Numbered from the stretch's first letter, positions 47,101-58,662 are shown. The stretch: DNA of 64,000 nt from Coix lacryma-jobi var. lacryma-jobi (GCA_009763385.1 CM019822.1:24236842-24300841); one strand, 5' to 3'. The notes: generated by a model not told the origin, from the sequence alone. Program-made: numbers and translations.

Positions 47101-48420
47101 TGACACGGATAAAAAAAATCAAGGAAACAAACATGTCCTTATTTTGTTCGTTCATTAAATTATTGGCATGTCACTCGACAGAGACTTACGCTACATGACA
47201 CCATATATACAAGAGCCGATGGCTTGAAGCTTTCGGCAAGTACGCATGCACAATATCTCTTTTCTATAAAATTAGTCAAACTTAAAATATTTCATTTGAC
47301 GACTTAGCACAAGCCCAAAACGCCTTACATTTTGGAATAGGGGAGGTACTAGCTTGTTGCATAGCCGATTTCAACTTTAATTATTAGCATATATACATGG
47401 TCTCACCGTCTAATAAGTTCATATGGCTGTAAATATTGTCCGCTCGAAATTACCTTTGTCTTTTTTTTTTCTAGAATACACAAGAGAAAATACCATTGTC
47501 ATTTTAAGATATTTTATTTTGATAGGGGCTAAGAATAATATATATGGCACATAAGACGGGAGATTTATGCCATGCATGTTCATCTATTTTATCACACTGA
47601 AGCATACAGAGGTTGTTCGACTCATGGTTTCTACGGCTGATAAGCCGATTTATGTTATTTTCTTGTGAGAGAAAGATACTGTATCATAGTTGGTAAGTTC
47701 AAGTGAACAGAGCATAAGAATAAGAAAAATGAGCCTCCAGCAAATTGCAAGAGATACCGTGTGATGAACTGATGATTGATAATAACAAGGAAATATTTTG
47801 TAGTCTCGAAGGACATTATTACAACACGCTACCAATAATTGTTGGTCATAGTACACAAACCTTTTGTAGAACATAGATTTTATGAATCCTTAACTTCGAA
47901 AGAAGACCTTGCGTTTTTTTCTATAAAATTAAACTAATTCATATAAAATTTCTATATGATTTTTATAAAATTCCTCCGCTCCAAATAAACCCAAAGTATT
48001 AATAAAGTAATTAAAACCAAGGACATAAACAAATTACTTGGAATGGAGGAGTACAAGACAATGTATATATAGGAAACATACACCAATAGCACTGCATATG
48101 CAGTTCCTAGCTAGCCTAGACCTTGGAGAATACTAACAATATAGTATATCTCCACACATTTAGTAGGCACACTTTCACTCAAAGAAACAAACAAACAAGC
48201 ATGATCAATCAAAACAAAAAAAAAGGAGACACCGGAGTAGTAGAACACACATGTTTGACGCACACTTCAATGTCTAGACTCTAGAGTAGTTTTACATTCA
48301 GAACCAAACATCGCACTAGCAAAGCAGCAGACAAAAGAAAAAGGCAGGAGAAATTAAAGCCAATGCATGCATGCTGCTAGCTGGCACGTACTATGTGTTA
48401 GCTGCATGCATGCATGCAAG
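44175..48420. other. Gene-poor stretch with transposon remnants
   Basis: About 44425-45060 contains ACTAGCAAATGTGTCCATACGTTGCAACGG and repeated GGTTAGGGAGAG motifs, a common grass repeat of uncertain class. About 46875-47140 is a relic of the MITE family seen at 34572-34905. About 47265-47345 has another MITE-like end. 46240-46600 is GC-rich with frames on both strands but no recognisable domain. No gene is supported. Confidence 0.4.
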
Positions 48421-48423
48421 GTA

Positions 48424-48511
48424 CTTCCTCTATCTTTTTAAGTGTCGTTCGGAAAGCGTGTCTGTGACGAAAATACGGATTTCTAGAGACATTTATTTAG
48501 GACGGAGGGAG
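48424..48511. mobile_element. Short Stowaway MITE
   Basis: CTTCCTCTATCTTTTTAAGTG at the left and ATTTAGGACGGAGGGAG at the right, flanked by TA (48422-48423, 48512-48513). 88 bp. It sits about 55 bp beyond the stop of the next gene and so may lie in its 3' untranslated region. Confidence 0.7.
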
Positions 48512-48567
48512 TACGTTATCACGCGCAGCGCAGCTATCAGACAGAGAGTATATCAGAGGTCGGGCCA

Positions 48568-48972
48568 TCAGGCGCATATGAAGCCACTGGGGAGGTTCTT
48601 GCCACAGTAGTTGACAATGAGGCTGAGCTTGACAGGGATGTCGAGGGTGATGCCGAGCACGTTGGCCTTGATGGCGGTGCAGAGGCAGACGGCGGCCTCC
48701 AGGTCGGCGAGGCCGCCGAGGATGCTGCAGCACGGCTCGGCGGGCGGGTGGCCGACCTCGGCGCTGACGAGGCCCAGCACGTTGGCGCACGCCGCGAGCT
48801 TCAGCGCGTGCTTGGGGCACTTGCCGCCGGTTGAAGCAGGGGACGGCGGCGTCGGGGCACATGGTGGCGTCGGCGTCGGCGTCGGGCAGCCGCCGCCGCA
48901 GGCGTTGGCCACCGTGAAGAGGACCAGGTTGAGGGCCACGAGGAACAACAAGGCCTTGCACGACGATGCCAT
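48568..48972 (-). CDS. Hybrid proline-rich protein (8-cysteine motif), copy 1
   Basis: HyPRPs are secreted cell-wall proteins with a proline-rich linker and a lipid-transfer-like 8-cysteine domain; they are tied to cell expansion and stress responses. The single exon gives 134 aa. The ATG at 48972 is chosen because it starts the signal peptide (MASSCKALLFLVALNLVLF...VANA); the longer frame upstream has no ATG. A short linker (CPTPTPTPPCAPTPPSP) precedes the domain. The pattern C-X-C is complete: KCP, AAC, PCC, CLC, NYC, FIC. A TATAAATA on the minus strand (49086-49079) lies about 107 bp upstream of the ATG. Its closest visible relative is the gene at 58149-58544. Confidence 0.95.
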   Translation of the reverse strand: MASSCKALLFLVALNLVLFTVANACGGGCPTPTPTPPCAPTPPSPASTGGKCPKHALKLAACANVLGLVSAEVGHPPAEPCCSILGGLADLEAAVCLCTAIKANVLGITLDIPVKLSLIVNYCGKNLPSGFICA

Positions 48973-49078
48973 GGCGCGCGCGGCTGAAAAACCCAACAGC
49001 TAGCGCAGAGATGCTTGCGCGCTGCTGCTAGCTAGCTGGTGCAAACGTACTGGCTGTGAGTAAGCTCAGGAGGAGGGG

Positions 49079-49086
49079 TATTTATA
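49079..49086 (-). promoter_or_regulatory. TATA box of HyPRP copy 1
   Basis: TATAAATA on the minus strand, about 107 bp before the ATG at 48972, a normal distance for a plant promoter with a short leader. Confidence 0.7.
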
Positions 49087-49427
49087 GGGAATAAAGAACC
49101 AGCTGAGGCTGGGAAAATCCTATTTACTTCGTTGTAATGTAACTGCACATACTGTGTGTACCACTTAGCTGCATGCTTGCTGGACGCGAACAATATGCAT
49201 GCAATACCCGTCCGCAAAGAAAAGTACAACACTACAGCGACGCATGTCTCGATCTTAATGATTTAGAATTGTTGTGCTCATATATATGCACACACATGCA
49301 TGTTTGCTATAATTTCCAGTTAGATTTCGCTGGCGTGTACATTCTGGCAATAGAACGTACGTACGTAATTTAGTTTGACCTGAAAGAAAATTTATATACT
49401 GAAAATTAAAATGTGCACAAAATGTTA

Positions 49428-49692
49428 CTCCCTCCATCCCAAATTATAAGACATTCCAAGAATCTTGGAGAGTCAAAGTTTTTCAACTTTGACCAAATTT
49501 ATATGATAAGATAATAATATTTATGATTCCAACTAAGCACAATTAGATTCTTCATTAGTTATATTTTCATAATATACATACTTGATGCTATAAATCTTTG
49601 TATTTTTCTCTATAATTTTGGTCAAAGTTGAAAAACTTTGACTCTTCAAGATTCTTGGAATGTCTTGTAATTTGGGATGGGGATGGAGGGAG
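49428..49692. mobile_element. Stowaway MITE, same family as 36318-36576
   Basis: CTCCCTCCATCCCAAATTAT at the left with the inverted form at the right, TA flanks (49426-49427, 49693-49694). Inner arms share CAAGAATCTTGGAGAGTCAA with the copy at 36318. The right end carries an extra GGATGG. Confidence 0.9.
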
Positions 49693-49694
49693 TA

Positions 49695-51360
49695 ATTGCT
49701 CAACGGGGTAAGTGTAAATTAAACAAGAGTAGCAGACTGACGGCACGCAGGCCAGGCCAGTAACCAATGCAACTTGCAAACGCAGGCGCGCACGGCGCAC
49801 CCATGGGTATTGGACGGTGAAACGTTGTGTTTTGTTTTGATGTGGCAGCTGGCAAGCCAGAATGGCAGTCACAAGGCTGCAGTAGGACGCGGCCGGCTCG
49901 GCGGCTTGCGCAGCTCGTGGCCGGGCCGCCCGGCTGTGCTGCCAAAGTGGCAATGGGCCACATCTCCCCAATCCCCCATGCCGGTCTGCCTGCCCCCCCG
50001 CGCTTTGCATGCCCCTGACCCTGACCCGCCAGAAGCAGGAGCCATCAGCGTCGCCCCGTCTCCCTGTTGAGGCGCCGTTGGGAACGCGGGATTTTTTTTT
50101 TTGTCTGTTTCTATGTTTTTTCGTATGAAATTGAACTAATTCTTGTAAAATTCCTGCGTTCCAAACAGACCTTAAATCACTTTGAAAGATCTACATCTAC
50201 CAACGCGCCGCGGCTGAAAGCTCTGCGTCCGCGTGATTCACTGCTCGTGAGCCATGACACCGGACTGTGGGGGAGACTGGGAGAGATCGAGATAGATGTA
50301 CGTGATGGGCTGATGGCCGATGAGGAGAGTATACATATATCCCGAGTACGATTACGATATGATATGGACCAAGCGACGACGACCACGGATGTAGGCTCAC
50401 CAGTACACAACGTACAACTCATCATCAAACGTTAGCTTTTGACTCTTATCGTGTCGATTATTTTCGAAATATAAGTTGTAGTATATGCGAGCAACGACAT
50501 GAAAACGACGTATGTGCCGCCGGCTCATAGTACAAGCTGGAATGGGCAGTCAAATAAAAAATTACTCCCTCGGTTCTAAACTACAAGATATTTTAGTTTT
50601 TATAGATACATTTTTTTTATTATGTACCTAGGCATGATGTATATCTAAGCGCATATAGAAAAAAGATCAAAACATCTTATAGTTTGGAATAGATGGTGAA
50701 GTACGTAGTAAACATATAGAAAAAAAAACTCTTTTCATGTGTTTTTCTCACTTGTGTGGTTTCCACACTTGGAAGCCACGACAACCTCTTTCACAGTCCC
50801 TTTTTAACATCCGACATGTATGCTTGAGTTTTGTTCATTTCTACCTATGTTATAAACCGTTGGTTCATTATTCATAATTCTAAATGACTTAAAATAATAA
50901 AAATATCAACTAAACTTGTAGACCTTATTTGAGCCTACAATTGTCATGTAAGTTGTCTTCTACTAAGCCTACGTGAATTCCAAAACAAACTGAAGTTCAA
51001 ATTATAAAGTACATTTTGGCTACAATAAACTATTTAAAAACGTACTATGGCTAAAAACTACATGTTTTTGATGTCGTGCAAGCCACTCATGAGTTCCGTT
51101 ACAAAACACCATACTAAAAGAGAGACCTAATGACCATTATTCCAAAGGAAACTGCCACCAACATCACCTTGATGAGGCTAACATGGACATGACACTCACA
51201 ACCATTGACACAACCATGAGAAAACCACCAAAGCGTGATGACATGGGACCAAAACTGTGAGACCTAATGCCACCACTCCATATTGGAGGAAATATAACAG
51301 CATGAAAGCCTACTCCATTTGTTTCATTTTTGTAGGCCATCTTAGTTTTGTACTGAGCCA
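49695..51360. other. Intergenic DNA, one MITE, no gene recognised
   Basis: About 50565-50690 is a Stowaway-like element (CTCCCTCGGTTCTAAACTAC at the left, TATAGTTTGGAATAGATGG at the right). The GC-rich part at 49740-50070 has overlapping frames on both strands, none with a recognisable domain. Confidence 0.4.
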
Positions 51361-51399
51361 AACTTCTCTAAATCAAGGTTAACAAACAGTTAGGTCCTT

Positions 51400-53100
51400 A
51401 CTTTCAAACAAATAAAGGGATTCAACAAGATGATCCTTTATCCTTCCTCCATTTTATTTAAAATATATAGGAGTGGGTATGTTGGCAATCATCAATGCTA
51501 GAGCCAAAAAGAATGTGCAATTTAAAGGAGCAACACCTCTTGATTGAGGATGGTTTATCCATCTTACAATGTCGATGGCAATGTGTTGTTTTTTATACCA
51601 TAATATTGAACAAGCAAAAAGCATGAAGTTACTTCTATGTATGTTTGGGCAGCTGTCAGGTCTTAAAATCAATTTCCATAGTGAGATCTTCTATTTCGTT
51701 GAGGAAAAAAATGTGAAGATCTCTACTCACACTTATTTGTTTCAAGGAAGCCACTTACCCTTTTCCGTTATATTGGTCTTCTGCTGATCTATCTCAAGTT
51801 AAGTAACAAAGGCTTGAAGAAAGAATAGAAAAAAATCTTTGTAGCTAGTGTTGATTAATTCATTTATGTTGAATCTACTTATGTTGTTTCGCAAAAAAAA
51901 AAAGAATCTACCTATGTTTATGCTCTCTTTCTTTGAAGCACCTAGAGGTATTTTGAAGAAAATAAAGTATTACAGATCTAGATTTTTCTGCTAGAATGAT
52001 CAACACAAAAAAATAGACTAGTAAGATGGTCTTTCTTATGACAATCCAAAGGACAAGGGGGTTTAGAAATCCAAAACCTAGATATACAAAAAAAATTGAG
52101 CTCTGTTGTCAAATAGAGGGTTGGACAGATTTATCGAGGAACAAATGTGTTCAAGATAAGACTCTTTCATGACTACGTAAGAAGGAAGGCGATTAACATA
52201 TTTGGATGAGCTTCATGGGTTTTAAAGAGAGGCTTTCTTAAGTTTGGGCTTTTCAATTTGCATGATGGTAGCCAAATCAGGTTCTAAGAAGATACATGGT
52301 TGGGGAATGATCCCTTAGAAAGCCAAAATCAAACAATTCAATACATTATGTACATAAGAAACAAGCTAACGTTGCATAGGTCCTAAGCACAATACCACTC
52401 AATGTTTAATTCAAAAGATCTTTGGTGGGAAACAAACTTTTAGAGTAATCTTGTTGCTAGTGTGGCCAATGTAAATCTGTAGCAAGGTTTTGATGTCTTC
52501 TGTTTGGCGCTTGTATAAGAACAAGGTTTTATCTATAAATTTATGTGTAAATTCCTAGTCAGTAATGGGATCAAATTAAGTTCACAAATATTTTGAGGTC
52601 TTAAGATACCTTTGAAGACAAAAAATCTTTCTTTTGTTCCTTTAAAGAGGGATGATTCTCACAAAAGATAATGTTTTAAAGAGGAATTGGAATGGTGACA
52701 AGACTTATTGTTTTGTAGCCATCTGAAAACTATCCAACATATCTTTTTTAAGTGCACTTATGATAGGTTTCAATGGATAGCTGCTAATATAATATGGTGC
52801 TAGTATTAACCCACCTCAAAATGTCCAAAACTTATTTGATAGTTGTTGCAGAGTTAAAACTTTTTTACCTTTTTTACTGACAGGTGAACGACTATAATTT
52901 GTTGGTCAATATGATTAACAAGAAACAAAATTATTTTTGACAATTGTCGACTCAAAACTCTTTTACATGTTCTATTCAATGGAACACATTGGTTTTGGTT
53001 ATGAGCCTCATTTGTAATGGTGTGAGAATTAGAATGAGCCTGTGCTTGAGGCATGTTGTACAATGAAGAATATGACAATGCATTTACGAGATGTTTGGTT
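51400..53100 (+). mobile_element. Decayed L1-type LINE ORF2 relic
   Basis: Fragments in several frames, in the right order, match LINE reverse transcriptase. QTNKGIQQDDPLS (51404-51442) is a worn QGDPLS block. HNIEQAKSMKLLLCMF, then QLSGLKINFHSE (51600-51690), is the region after YADD. PKDKGGLEIQNLDIQ-like sequence follows at about 52045-52090, and zf-RVT-like Cys motifs may lie later. Many stops and shifts make it non-functional. It is much older than, and of a different subfamily from, the LINE at 3707-11302. Confidence 0.7.
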
Positions 53101-53109
53101 GCCCAAATG

Positions 53110-53640
53110 GTAAGACAAACGCAAACAGGACAAGATTGCAGGAGATAGCAATGAAACATTATATAATTACATCGAGTTTGGAGCTATATCGATTTTATAT
53201 AGAGTGGTATTGATTACCGGTGGGACTTTTACACAAATGTGGAAACAAATATTGGATAATTAACAAGACCTATTATCTGGCGTAATCAAGTCACGTTATA
53301 TCTACTTGAACCAAACACTATCTTATTTCTTCTCATGGGTGGCCTTTTATTTCTGCCGAGACAATATGATCTGATTCCTCTTTTGGACGAGGAAGCTGGA
53401 TATGTTTGTTTTCATTATCTAAGAATCTATCTACTTTACTAATGTACCATCTCATTTCTTTGCTTGGTGTACCAAAGAAATCTCCCCACTGAGATGGCCT
53501 CACTAAAGCCACATACGAAACTGTACCCAGAAAACTGACTCTATAATAATCGACCATCCAGATTTGTTTCGTAACCTTCTCTCTCCTTGCTCACTCACAT
53601 CCAATGGACCAGATTAAATGTATGATATATATGCTTCTCC
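53110..53640. other. No recognised gene
   Basis: One minus-strand frame at 53333-53557 (containing WYISKVDRFLDNENKH) is open for 74 codons but matches no family I know. Composition is otherwise ordinary. Confidence 0.35.
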
Positions 53641-53659
53641 TTCACATAAGGAAATATAT

Positions 53660-54050
53660 ATATACCAGATGAGATCATGCGCGTGTGTATATTATACCAG
53701 ATGAGATCATGCGCGTGTGTATATGAGATGAGATTGTGCGAGTTTTTTTTTTCCAAAAACAAAACAAACGAAGCGCCAATCACGTTAGATCCGTGAAAAA
53801 GTATTGCCAGAAAAAACACGCGCTAATATTACCGGAAAATATGAGATCATACACGTATGAGAATTTTTTTTTGTCAAAAACAAAACAAACTAAGCGTCAA
53901 TCACGTCGTGAAAAAGTATTCCAAAAAAACAAGTGCTAATATTAGCGGAAAAAACAAACCAAGCTTGGGACAAAAAAATATTCTAAAAAAACAAGCGCGT
54001 GGGAGAAAAAATATTAAAAAAAGCCAAACGCTAATCATGTGAGATCGTGC
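53660..54050. repeat. Degenerate tandem repeat block
   Basis: A 32-bp unit (ATACCAGATGAGATCATGCG...) occurs twice exactly near 53662 and 53694. Then a unit of about 115 bp with ACAAAACAAAC-AAGCG-CAATCACG and GAAAAAGTATT repeats at about 53733-53840 and 53841-53955, with a third, worn unit after it. No coding potential. Confidence 0.7.
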
Positions 54051-55047
54051 GTGTGAGAGAAAAAATTGTGAGGCTGCCGTCCGTGCAAAATTGTGAGGTC
54101 ACCATTCAAATCGGAAAAATTTACGAGGGCCACCGACCGCTGTCTCACGAAGACGTCGTCCGTGTTCGCATCTGCGAGGCCGCCATTAGCGAACCGAGGC
54201 CGCCATCATCTGACTCCACCGACGAAGACGGCGCCGGTCAATCGTCGTCCACTATCCGAGACCGTCGTCTAACTCCACGAACGCAGGTGAGACTCATGCA
54301 CACGATTCTTCTGTCTGTCTAAACAAATATTGGTCGTCATCCGTGTAGATACATGAACAAGCGAAAAAAAACACCCGACGCAATGTACGCGAGCCCACTG
54401 TCCGTGCAGTGAGGCCGCCATTAGCGTTGACGCACACGAACCTCCACGCGCATACAGTCGATCGTCGGCGCCATGCACGCGAGCCCACCGTTCGTGCAGC
54501 AAGGCGGCCGTGTCCTTGCACGCGAGCCTCCACTTGTACGCCGCTGAAGTAATGTGTCCACCGTCAGTGTAGCAACGTTGTACCATGGTTTCGAAAAACA
54601 ACGTTGTCGATATTATATTAGTTTAAACCATTGCAATAATAATTTATTATCATCTAAATAAAATAAAGATTATAAAGGTATAATAAAATTATTCTTCTAC
54701 CTAAAGCATGAATAACATTAATTAAGTTCATGTTTTATTTATAATAATTATTATTTCTGTGATGTTGTTAAATCATATGATTATCGATGTTAGTAACATT
54801 AATTAAGATAAATATAACTTTTTTTATTTTTATCCTAAGCATAATATCTAACATAGCTAAGTAAGTTTTACTATGATTCGACAATGGTCGCAACCTACTC
54901 TTGAACGCGACGCACGTCGGCGAAGAGTACCATCGCGAGTTGGCTTTTCATCACCGCGCGCGGCGGGAGACATCCAGACAAAAAATGGAAACACCAAGTA
55001 ACCAATGCACAATCGGCTTTGCATGCACGTGGAAGACATAGAAGATA
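54051..55047. other. Transposon-like DNA upstream of the Helitron fragment
   Basis: Repeated GTGAGGCCGCCATTAGCG-type and CACGCGAGCC-type motifs occur in both orientations at 54060-54560, followed by an AT-rich stretch. It may be part of the same Helitron-related unit, but no terminus was found. Confidence 0.35.
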
Positions 55048-55686
55048 ATGTCGTCGATGACGAAACAAGAAACTATCACAACGAAAGTACCTCTATTATA
55101 TATAAATCATACTGGTTATCGTGGATTACCATGTTTATTTATTATTTATTCACATCCAAATCTTAACTCCCATACAGATGAAGGATTGGAATCATACTGT
55201 GTTTACGACGATAATCCTGCCGATGACCCTTACGACTATGTCTATTTACCAGGTCACCACCATGTCTTACGAAAGGTACCTGATTGCATACACTGTGAGG
55301 CCATACGGTTCGAATACGAACCACCCGAATTCTGTTGCAGAAAAGGAAAAGTTCAGGTGAATATTCCTGAGGTGTCGGTTGAGTTAAAAAGATTGTTCAC
55401 CAATCAGATAGATAGTGATGCAAAATATTTTAGAAAACACATTCAATACTTCAACTCTTATTTCTCTTTCACAACTCTTGAGGTTAGTTTGGACCGACGA
55501 GTTGCCACTACGGCAGACACTGGTATCTATACATTCCAAGTGCAAGGGAACTTGTACCATCGCTTAGACCATTTGGTCCCAGGATCCAAAGGGTCTCGGC
55601 ACATGCAACTGTACTTCTATGATACACCAGATAACACGTTAGCAGATAACACCGATTCAGAACCATTACAATTGTATGAAAGTTGA
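55048..55686 (+). pseudogene. Helitron Rep/helicase N-terminal fragment
   Basis: Helitrons encode a large protein that opens with a zinc-finger region, followed by Rep nuclease and helicase domains. This 212-codon frame contains the N-terminal part only: PDCIHCEAIRFEYEPPEFCC (the zinc-finger cysteines), then DAKYFRKHIQYFNSYFSFTT, then TGIYTFQVQGNLYHRLDHL and HMQLYFYDTPDN, the hallmarks of the plant Helitron-like N terminus. The frame stops before any Rep (HUH) or helicase motif, and none are seen downstream. It is therefore a truncated copy. A possible 3' terminus CTAGT occurs at about 55767, but no clear hairpin precedes it. Confidence 0.8.
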
Positions 55687-55820
55687 GCTATGAAAAAATA
55701 ACTTTAATTGTTCCATTCTCAAATAGTCATGAAGTGAAACCGTGGCGTTAGCACTGGCAGTAAACTAGTAATACTTTAAAAGAACTATCTATAGTCTATA
55801 ATTTAAAACGAAATGGAGTA

Positions 55821-56053
55821 CTCTCTCCGTCCATAAATAACTGTTGTTTTCGCTTCCCGAGAAACATCTTTGATTAAATATATATTAAAAAATATTAATA
55901 TTTATTCTACATAATTAGTATCATTGAAAAGATCTTTGAATCTAATTTTTAACAAAATTCTTTAGAGATACAAATGTCACATGCATTGTTATAAATTAAG
56001 TTAAACTCGTGGTACGTACACCAACGGTGATAATCAATTAGTGACGGAGAGAG
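55821..56053. mobile_element. Stowaway MITE
   Basis: CTCTCTCCGTCCATAAATAA at the left and TTAGTGACGGAGAGAG at the right, with TA flanks (55819-55820, 56054-56055). 233 bp. Confidence 0.75.
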
Positions 56054-57190
56054 TACAAGAGAGATGGACCAAAGAAACAGGCTGCGGTGGCGCTATAGGC
56101 GCTAGCTAGGTTAATATAGGCAGGCCTGCTGGCGGCACTAGACCGAGATGTTGACGAGTCGTCGTCTACCGAGACATTTTTGCTATAAAACCAGAGCCCG
56201 ATCACATGTGGTTGTGGGAATTCTTCTGGAACCTTCCCAGCCTACATTGATATGAAACCGACGAACACTCGTCAGCACAGCTATCAGTTTTCCCAGCTGC
56301 CGATAACAACAACGACCCGTGATAGTAGTGAGCTGTGTGCAACCGTACATTATTGCTGCAAAAATTAAAAGGACAAAGTCATATACGGCGCGCGGGCCGG
56401 GCCGGGGTTTAGTTAGCTAACTGTTCATCGTCAGATATTTTCGCATGCATATATACGTGTGGCTCATATCGATTCTTGGTTTCTTTCGCGCTGCATGGTG
56501 GGGCCGGCACAAAAAGTTTACTGTCCTCGCTTAATCATATCGCGTTGCAGTTGGTGGTAGACCGTGACGCGCTGTGTGAGGCAGTGAGTTCATCGCCCGC
56601 TAGTTTTTCGTCCTTGGCTGATTGCCGCCACACAGAATGTGCCTCAACTATTTGTCACCAAGAGAGAGTGAGAGTGAGAGAGAGAGAGTTCACATTTTGA
56701 ATTGCCATGGACCCAAACCGTGCAATCCTGGCGCACCAATGGATTATTTGCCATTATACCGTTAATATTAGGATGGCTCTGTGTGCCTGTGTGCATGCCT
56801 GATTAACTATATTAGTGCATACGCAAGAGACTGTCTTTTATATCTAAATAATTGAACAATTTTGGGCATGGTCGCAACTCGCAAGCACTCCTATACGTAC
56901 TTGCTTAATTTTGTTTCTGTTGATTGACTTAATTTTTCCGTATAACAGTTTGGTGTAAAATATTATGCTACATTTAGGGTGTAAAATAATACTTGTGTGT
57001 GTATATATATAGACACATGTGTACTCTATCCGTCCGACAAAGAGTGTTATATTCTCGAGAAGTCAAATCAAATATTAATTTTTGATTTATATATATAAAT
57101 GTTTGCTAATATTTTCTATGAATTTAGTCAAATTTAAGAAAGCTTAACCGATATGTATATACTCAAAATAGGGAGAGTACACTACTACAC
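56054..57190. other. Intergenic DNA with MITE fragments
   Basis: A TATAAAA at about 56182 is not followed by a recognisable gene. 56945-56996 matches the right end of the Micron-like element at 36115-36606 without the nested Stowaway. 57024-57177 is another Stowaway (CTCTATCCGTCC ... AAAATAGGGAGAG, TA flanks). Confidence 0.5.
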
Positions 57191-57204
57191 TCCTAATAGG
57201 TAAG

Positions 57205-57300
57205 TACGTGGTAGCGAACGCGCGTTAGACGCGGTGGCAGCACCTCCGGCTGTGGAGGGCGCCCACCCGAGTACCGAGTTCGACTCCCGAGCACCTGGAT
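57205..57300 (+). other. Possible tRNA-derived (SINE-like) unit
   Basis: GAGTTCGACTCCC (57278-57290) fits the B box of Pol III promoters. GGTGGCAGCACC at about 57232 is a weak A box about 45 nt upstream. The region may be the tRNA-related head of a SINE. Pairing of the T-stem is poor and no A tail was located. Confidence 0.35.
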
Positions 57301-57305
57301 GTCAC

Positions 57306-57445
57306 ACCGGAATTATTTCCCGTATTTGGTTTTGTAGGTCCCAGACGTATTGTGTGGCGGCGCTATAATGGGACTACCGGAATTATTTCCCGTATTTGAT
57401 TTTGTAGGTCCCAGACGTATTGTGTGGCGGCGCTATAATGGGACT
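57306..57445. repeat. 70-bp tandem duplication
   Basis: 57306-57375 and 57376-57445 are adjacent copies differing at one position (GGTTTT versus GATTTT). The near identity points to a recent duplication. Confidence 0.95.
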
Positions 57446-57533
57446 ACAATGTGTCCGTCGTCTATGAAGCTCTGACTTCAGTGATCTCCAGAAGGACGCT
57501 AGTTGTAGTTCTAGATAGGTGTGTGTGCGAGTT

Positions 57534-57690
57534 GTAGTGGTGAAGCTAGAGAAAATTAGAGGGGGATACCACTAGGCTTGTAGTGTATAGACATGTCGCA
57601 TGGAGGGTGCATATATGATAAAAATCTAACTAAACTTATTGATTTTGCACTTTTTGGAGGGTGCATTTGCACCCACTAGCCACAGTTTCA
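57534..57690. mobile_element. Worn hAT-type MITE
   Basis: AGTGGTGAAGCTAGAGAAAATT and GGAGGGTGCATATATGATAAAA correspond to CAGTGGCGGAGCTAGAGC and GTGGGTGCATATATGGTAAAA of the copy at 38973. Ends and target duplication are no longer clear. Confidence 0.55.
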
Positions 57691-58148
57691 AGTTCAGATA
57701 CTACTCCTTCTATACTAGGAGTCCAGGCTAAAAAAAAACGTGGTAGCCCCAGTACGTATTAATGCGGTCATATGTACGGCAAGAATATAACCAGAACATG
57801 CAAAACACTGAAATAGACCGGAAACCAAACTTTGATTGGAATTTAGCACCACCGGCGTACAAGTGATCGCCGGCTCTTTACAACAAATGCACAGACAGAC
57901 AGGGACACGGAAGAGGCAGGAATAAAAAGAATACAAATCGCGACAGCACGGCCATACGTGCATGCATGCATATGCATGCAGACTAGTCGTACCTCGTACG
58001 TGGAAAAGCAACCAAACCAAACCATGCATCATTGAACCAAACCAAACCTCGTACGTGCGCCCATGCATGCATGGCATGCAAGGGAGGAGCGAGGCAACGA
58101 ACGCACACGTCGAGCTCGAGCACGCGATAGATGGAGGCGTTGAGATCA

Positions 58149-58544
58149 TCAGCACTTGAAGCCGGTGGGCACGGTCCTGCCGCAGTAGTTGAGGATGAGG
58201 CTGAGATCGATGGGCAGGTTGAGGTTGATGCCGAGGACGTTGCCCTTGATGGCGGTGCAGAGGCAGACGGCGGCCTCCAGGTCGACGAGCCCCTCCAGCA
58301 GCGGGCAGCAGGGCTCCGCGGGCGGCACCCCCACCTTGGCCTTGATGAGGCCCAGCACGTTGGCGCACACGCCCAGCTTCAGCGCGTCGCGGGGGCACCT
58401 GCCGAACGCCGACGGCGTCGGCGTCGGCGTCGAGGGCGTCGGCGTCGACGGGGTCGGGGTTGGGCAGTAGGGCGTGCAGGCGCTGGCTACGCCCAGCACC
58501 ACCAGGTTCACGGCCAGGAACAGCGCGAACGCCTTGGACGCCAT
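58149..58544 (-). CDS. Hybrid proline-rich protein (8-cysteine motif), copy 2
   Basis: Single-exon gene for a 131-aa secreted cell-wall protein of the same family as the gene at 48568-48972. The ATG at 58544 starts a signal peptide (MASKAFALFLAVNLVVLGVASA). The linker is a clean Thr/Pro/Ser repeat (CPTPTPSTPTPSTPTPTPS). The 8-cysteine domain is complete: RCP, GVC, PCC, CLC, NYC, FKC. It shares PPAEPCC and LEAAVCLCTAIK with copy 1. A TATAAGTA lies about 119 bp upstream (58670-58663). Same strand and about 9.2 kb from copy 1, so the pair most likely arose by tandem duplication and was then separated by transposons. Confidence 0.96.
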   Translation of the reverse strand: MASKAFALFLAVNLVVLGVASACTPYCPTPTPSTPTPSTPTPTPSAFGRCPRDALKLGVCANVLGLIKAKVGVPPAEPCCPLLEGLVDLEAAVCLCTAIKGNVLGINLNLPIDLSLILNYCGRTVPTGFKC

Positions 58545-58662
58545 TGCTCAGAGCTCTCAAGATCGATCACGTACTCTAGCTAGCAAATGCAGTTAGAGAA
58601 GATCGAGCTCGATCTTGGCTGCTTGCTTGTTTGCGATGCTTTGATCACGGTGTTACCGGGGG

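Noticed and set aside
48611..49003. Plus-strand ORF across HyPRP copy 1
   Set aside because: Antisense shadow of the GC-rich HyPRP exon.
54047..54601. ORFs in the GCCGCCAT-repeat region
   Set aside because: Opposite-strand frames over an inverted repetitive stretch; no similarity recognised.
56182..56700. TATA box followed by a 74-codon ORF at 56476
   Set aside because: The ORF has no recognisable domain and ends in a GAGAGA simple repeat.
57715..58560. 281-codon minus-strand frame overlapping HyPRP copy 2
   Set aside because: It is a different frame of the HyPRP gene; the 8-cysteine frame has signal peptide and family match.
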